A stretch of DNA of 64,000 nucleotides from Caldalkalibacillus uzonensis (GTDB lineage: Bacteria; Bacillota; Bacilli; Caldalkalibacillales; Caldalkalibacillaceae): assembly GCF_030814135.1 (NCBI RefSeq), contig NZ_JAUSUQ010000014.1:1-64000 (forward strand). The letters run 5' to 3'. A model generated the notes under the pieces. The model was not told where the DNA came from, did not search any database, and saw only the letters and a program-made list of their open reading frames with translations. The position numbers and the translations under genes are program-made. Of this stretch, positions 63,553 to 64,000 are shown one piece after another (the stretch's first letter is position 1; each line of letters begins with the position of its first letter).

Positions 63553-63830
63553 GTTCGGTGTTTAGACACCAACAATGTTGATTTGATCGTTACAGTGTGG
63601 CAATAGCGGCAAGTCTTTTAATCCAACCATCAAACTCGATTCAGATACTGCTCACCTCCTTTCATTAGTTAATCTATTCAAAGGATGCTGCGGTGGTCTA
63701 GGTTAATAGAGTAGGAACGTGTCGATTTTTATAAAAAGTTTCTTAGATTTGAATTCCCAAGTGGAATTCACCAAGGCATTTCCTGCTCTCACCTCCTTTC
63801 GTTACTATACTTTATGTCGGCAGCAGGATT
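63553..63830 (-). other. Short minus-strand transcription unit with two perfect ribosome binding sites
   Basis: GAAAGGAGGTGA occurs twice (63789-63800 and 63652-63663), each a 12-base complement of the 16S 3' end. Start codons at normal distance are missing: the first is followed by an ATG after 12 bases that gives only MPW and TGA, the second by no start within 20 bases. The nearest frame to the terminator is MVGLKDLPLLPHCNDQINIV then GV (63562-63630), 22 residues. No known peptide family is recognised. Beyond 63830 to the right edge nothing is seen. Confidence 0.4.
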
Positions 63831-64000
63831 TTGCTTGTACACCAAACTAGAACAATCATTTATTTTTTTCCCTATAAACCTATTTATCAGTTTTAAAATC
63901 TCAAAAAAATAGGTTTAATGCTAGTCATATACAAGCTAAATACCATATTGTGTGGACAAGAATCCCCCGGCAATTGCCGTTTTTTATCTAAATGTTACGC

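Overview
The window is a contiguous piece of a low-to-moderate GC Bacillales (Firmicutes) chromosome. Gene order follows the Bacillus subtilis ydcA-ydcK and ydiA-ydiM regions almost gene for gene: acpS, ydcC, alr, ndoAI-ndoA, rsbW-sigB, tex, cmpA; and thiL, tsaE, tsaB, rimI, tsaD, ydiF, moaC/moaB, rex, tatAC, groES-groEL. Sporulation genes are present (cmpA, kapB, a ypeB remnant, a SleB-type hydrolase). A thermophilic or alkaliphilic relative such as Caldalkalibacillus fits my recollection of this arrangement, but that is inference.

Layout. 1-640: 5' end of a 16S rRNA gene reading off the left edge, with tandem rrn promoters. 640-10,150: purine permease under a guanine riboswitch, guaA, a MoxR/DUF58/transglutaminase operon, a lipid kinase, and a DUF2325 gene whose promoter lies between two Fur boxes. 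10,150-13,950: a decayed short-chain fatty acid transporter, then an operon ending in cstA behind a perfect CcpA (cre) match. 13,950-21,000: groES-groEL with CIRCE, tatAC, rex, moaB, moaC, ABC-F ydiF. 21,000-29,330: speE, a large unidentified membrane protein, a DnaA-box cluster, a HAD hydrolase, then the t6A/ThiL cluster. 29,400-33,720: a HesB-like gene with an in-frame TGA (probable selenocysteine), eight tRNAs, a SleB-type hydrolase, a DUF421 protein, a ypeB pseudogene and a GIY-YIG protein.

33,950-43,800: cmpA, tex, sigB-rsbW without the rest of the rsb operon, the MazEF-type ndoAI-ndoA pair, alr, ydcC, acpS, a rhomboid protease and an aspartase/fumarase. 43,980-53,820: hom-thrC-thrB, a probable type I toxin-antitoxin locus, DoxX, an EamA pseudogene, an amino acid permease with adaA, a chromate transporter, an aldo/keto reductase and kapB. 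54,000-64,000: an acyl-CoA synthetase, a radical SAM protein, map, an RsbT-like kinase with a histidine kinase fused to an RsbR-type scaffold, proBA under a T-box, metA, and a small transcription unit at the right edge.

Most striking points: (i) a soluble histidine kinase fused to RsbR-N and STAS domains, translationally coupled to an RsbT-like kinase, in a genome region where sigB has lost rsbRSTUV and rsbX; (ii) the HesB-like selenoprotein gene with a candidate bacterial SECIS; (iii) Fur-controlled DUF2325; (iv) a type I TA candidate; (v) a DnaA-box cluster between ydiF and tsaD; (vi) three transporter or germination genes decayed by internal deletion.
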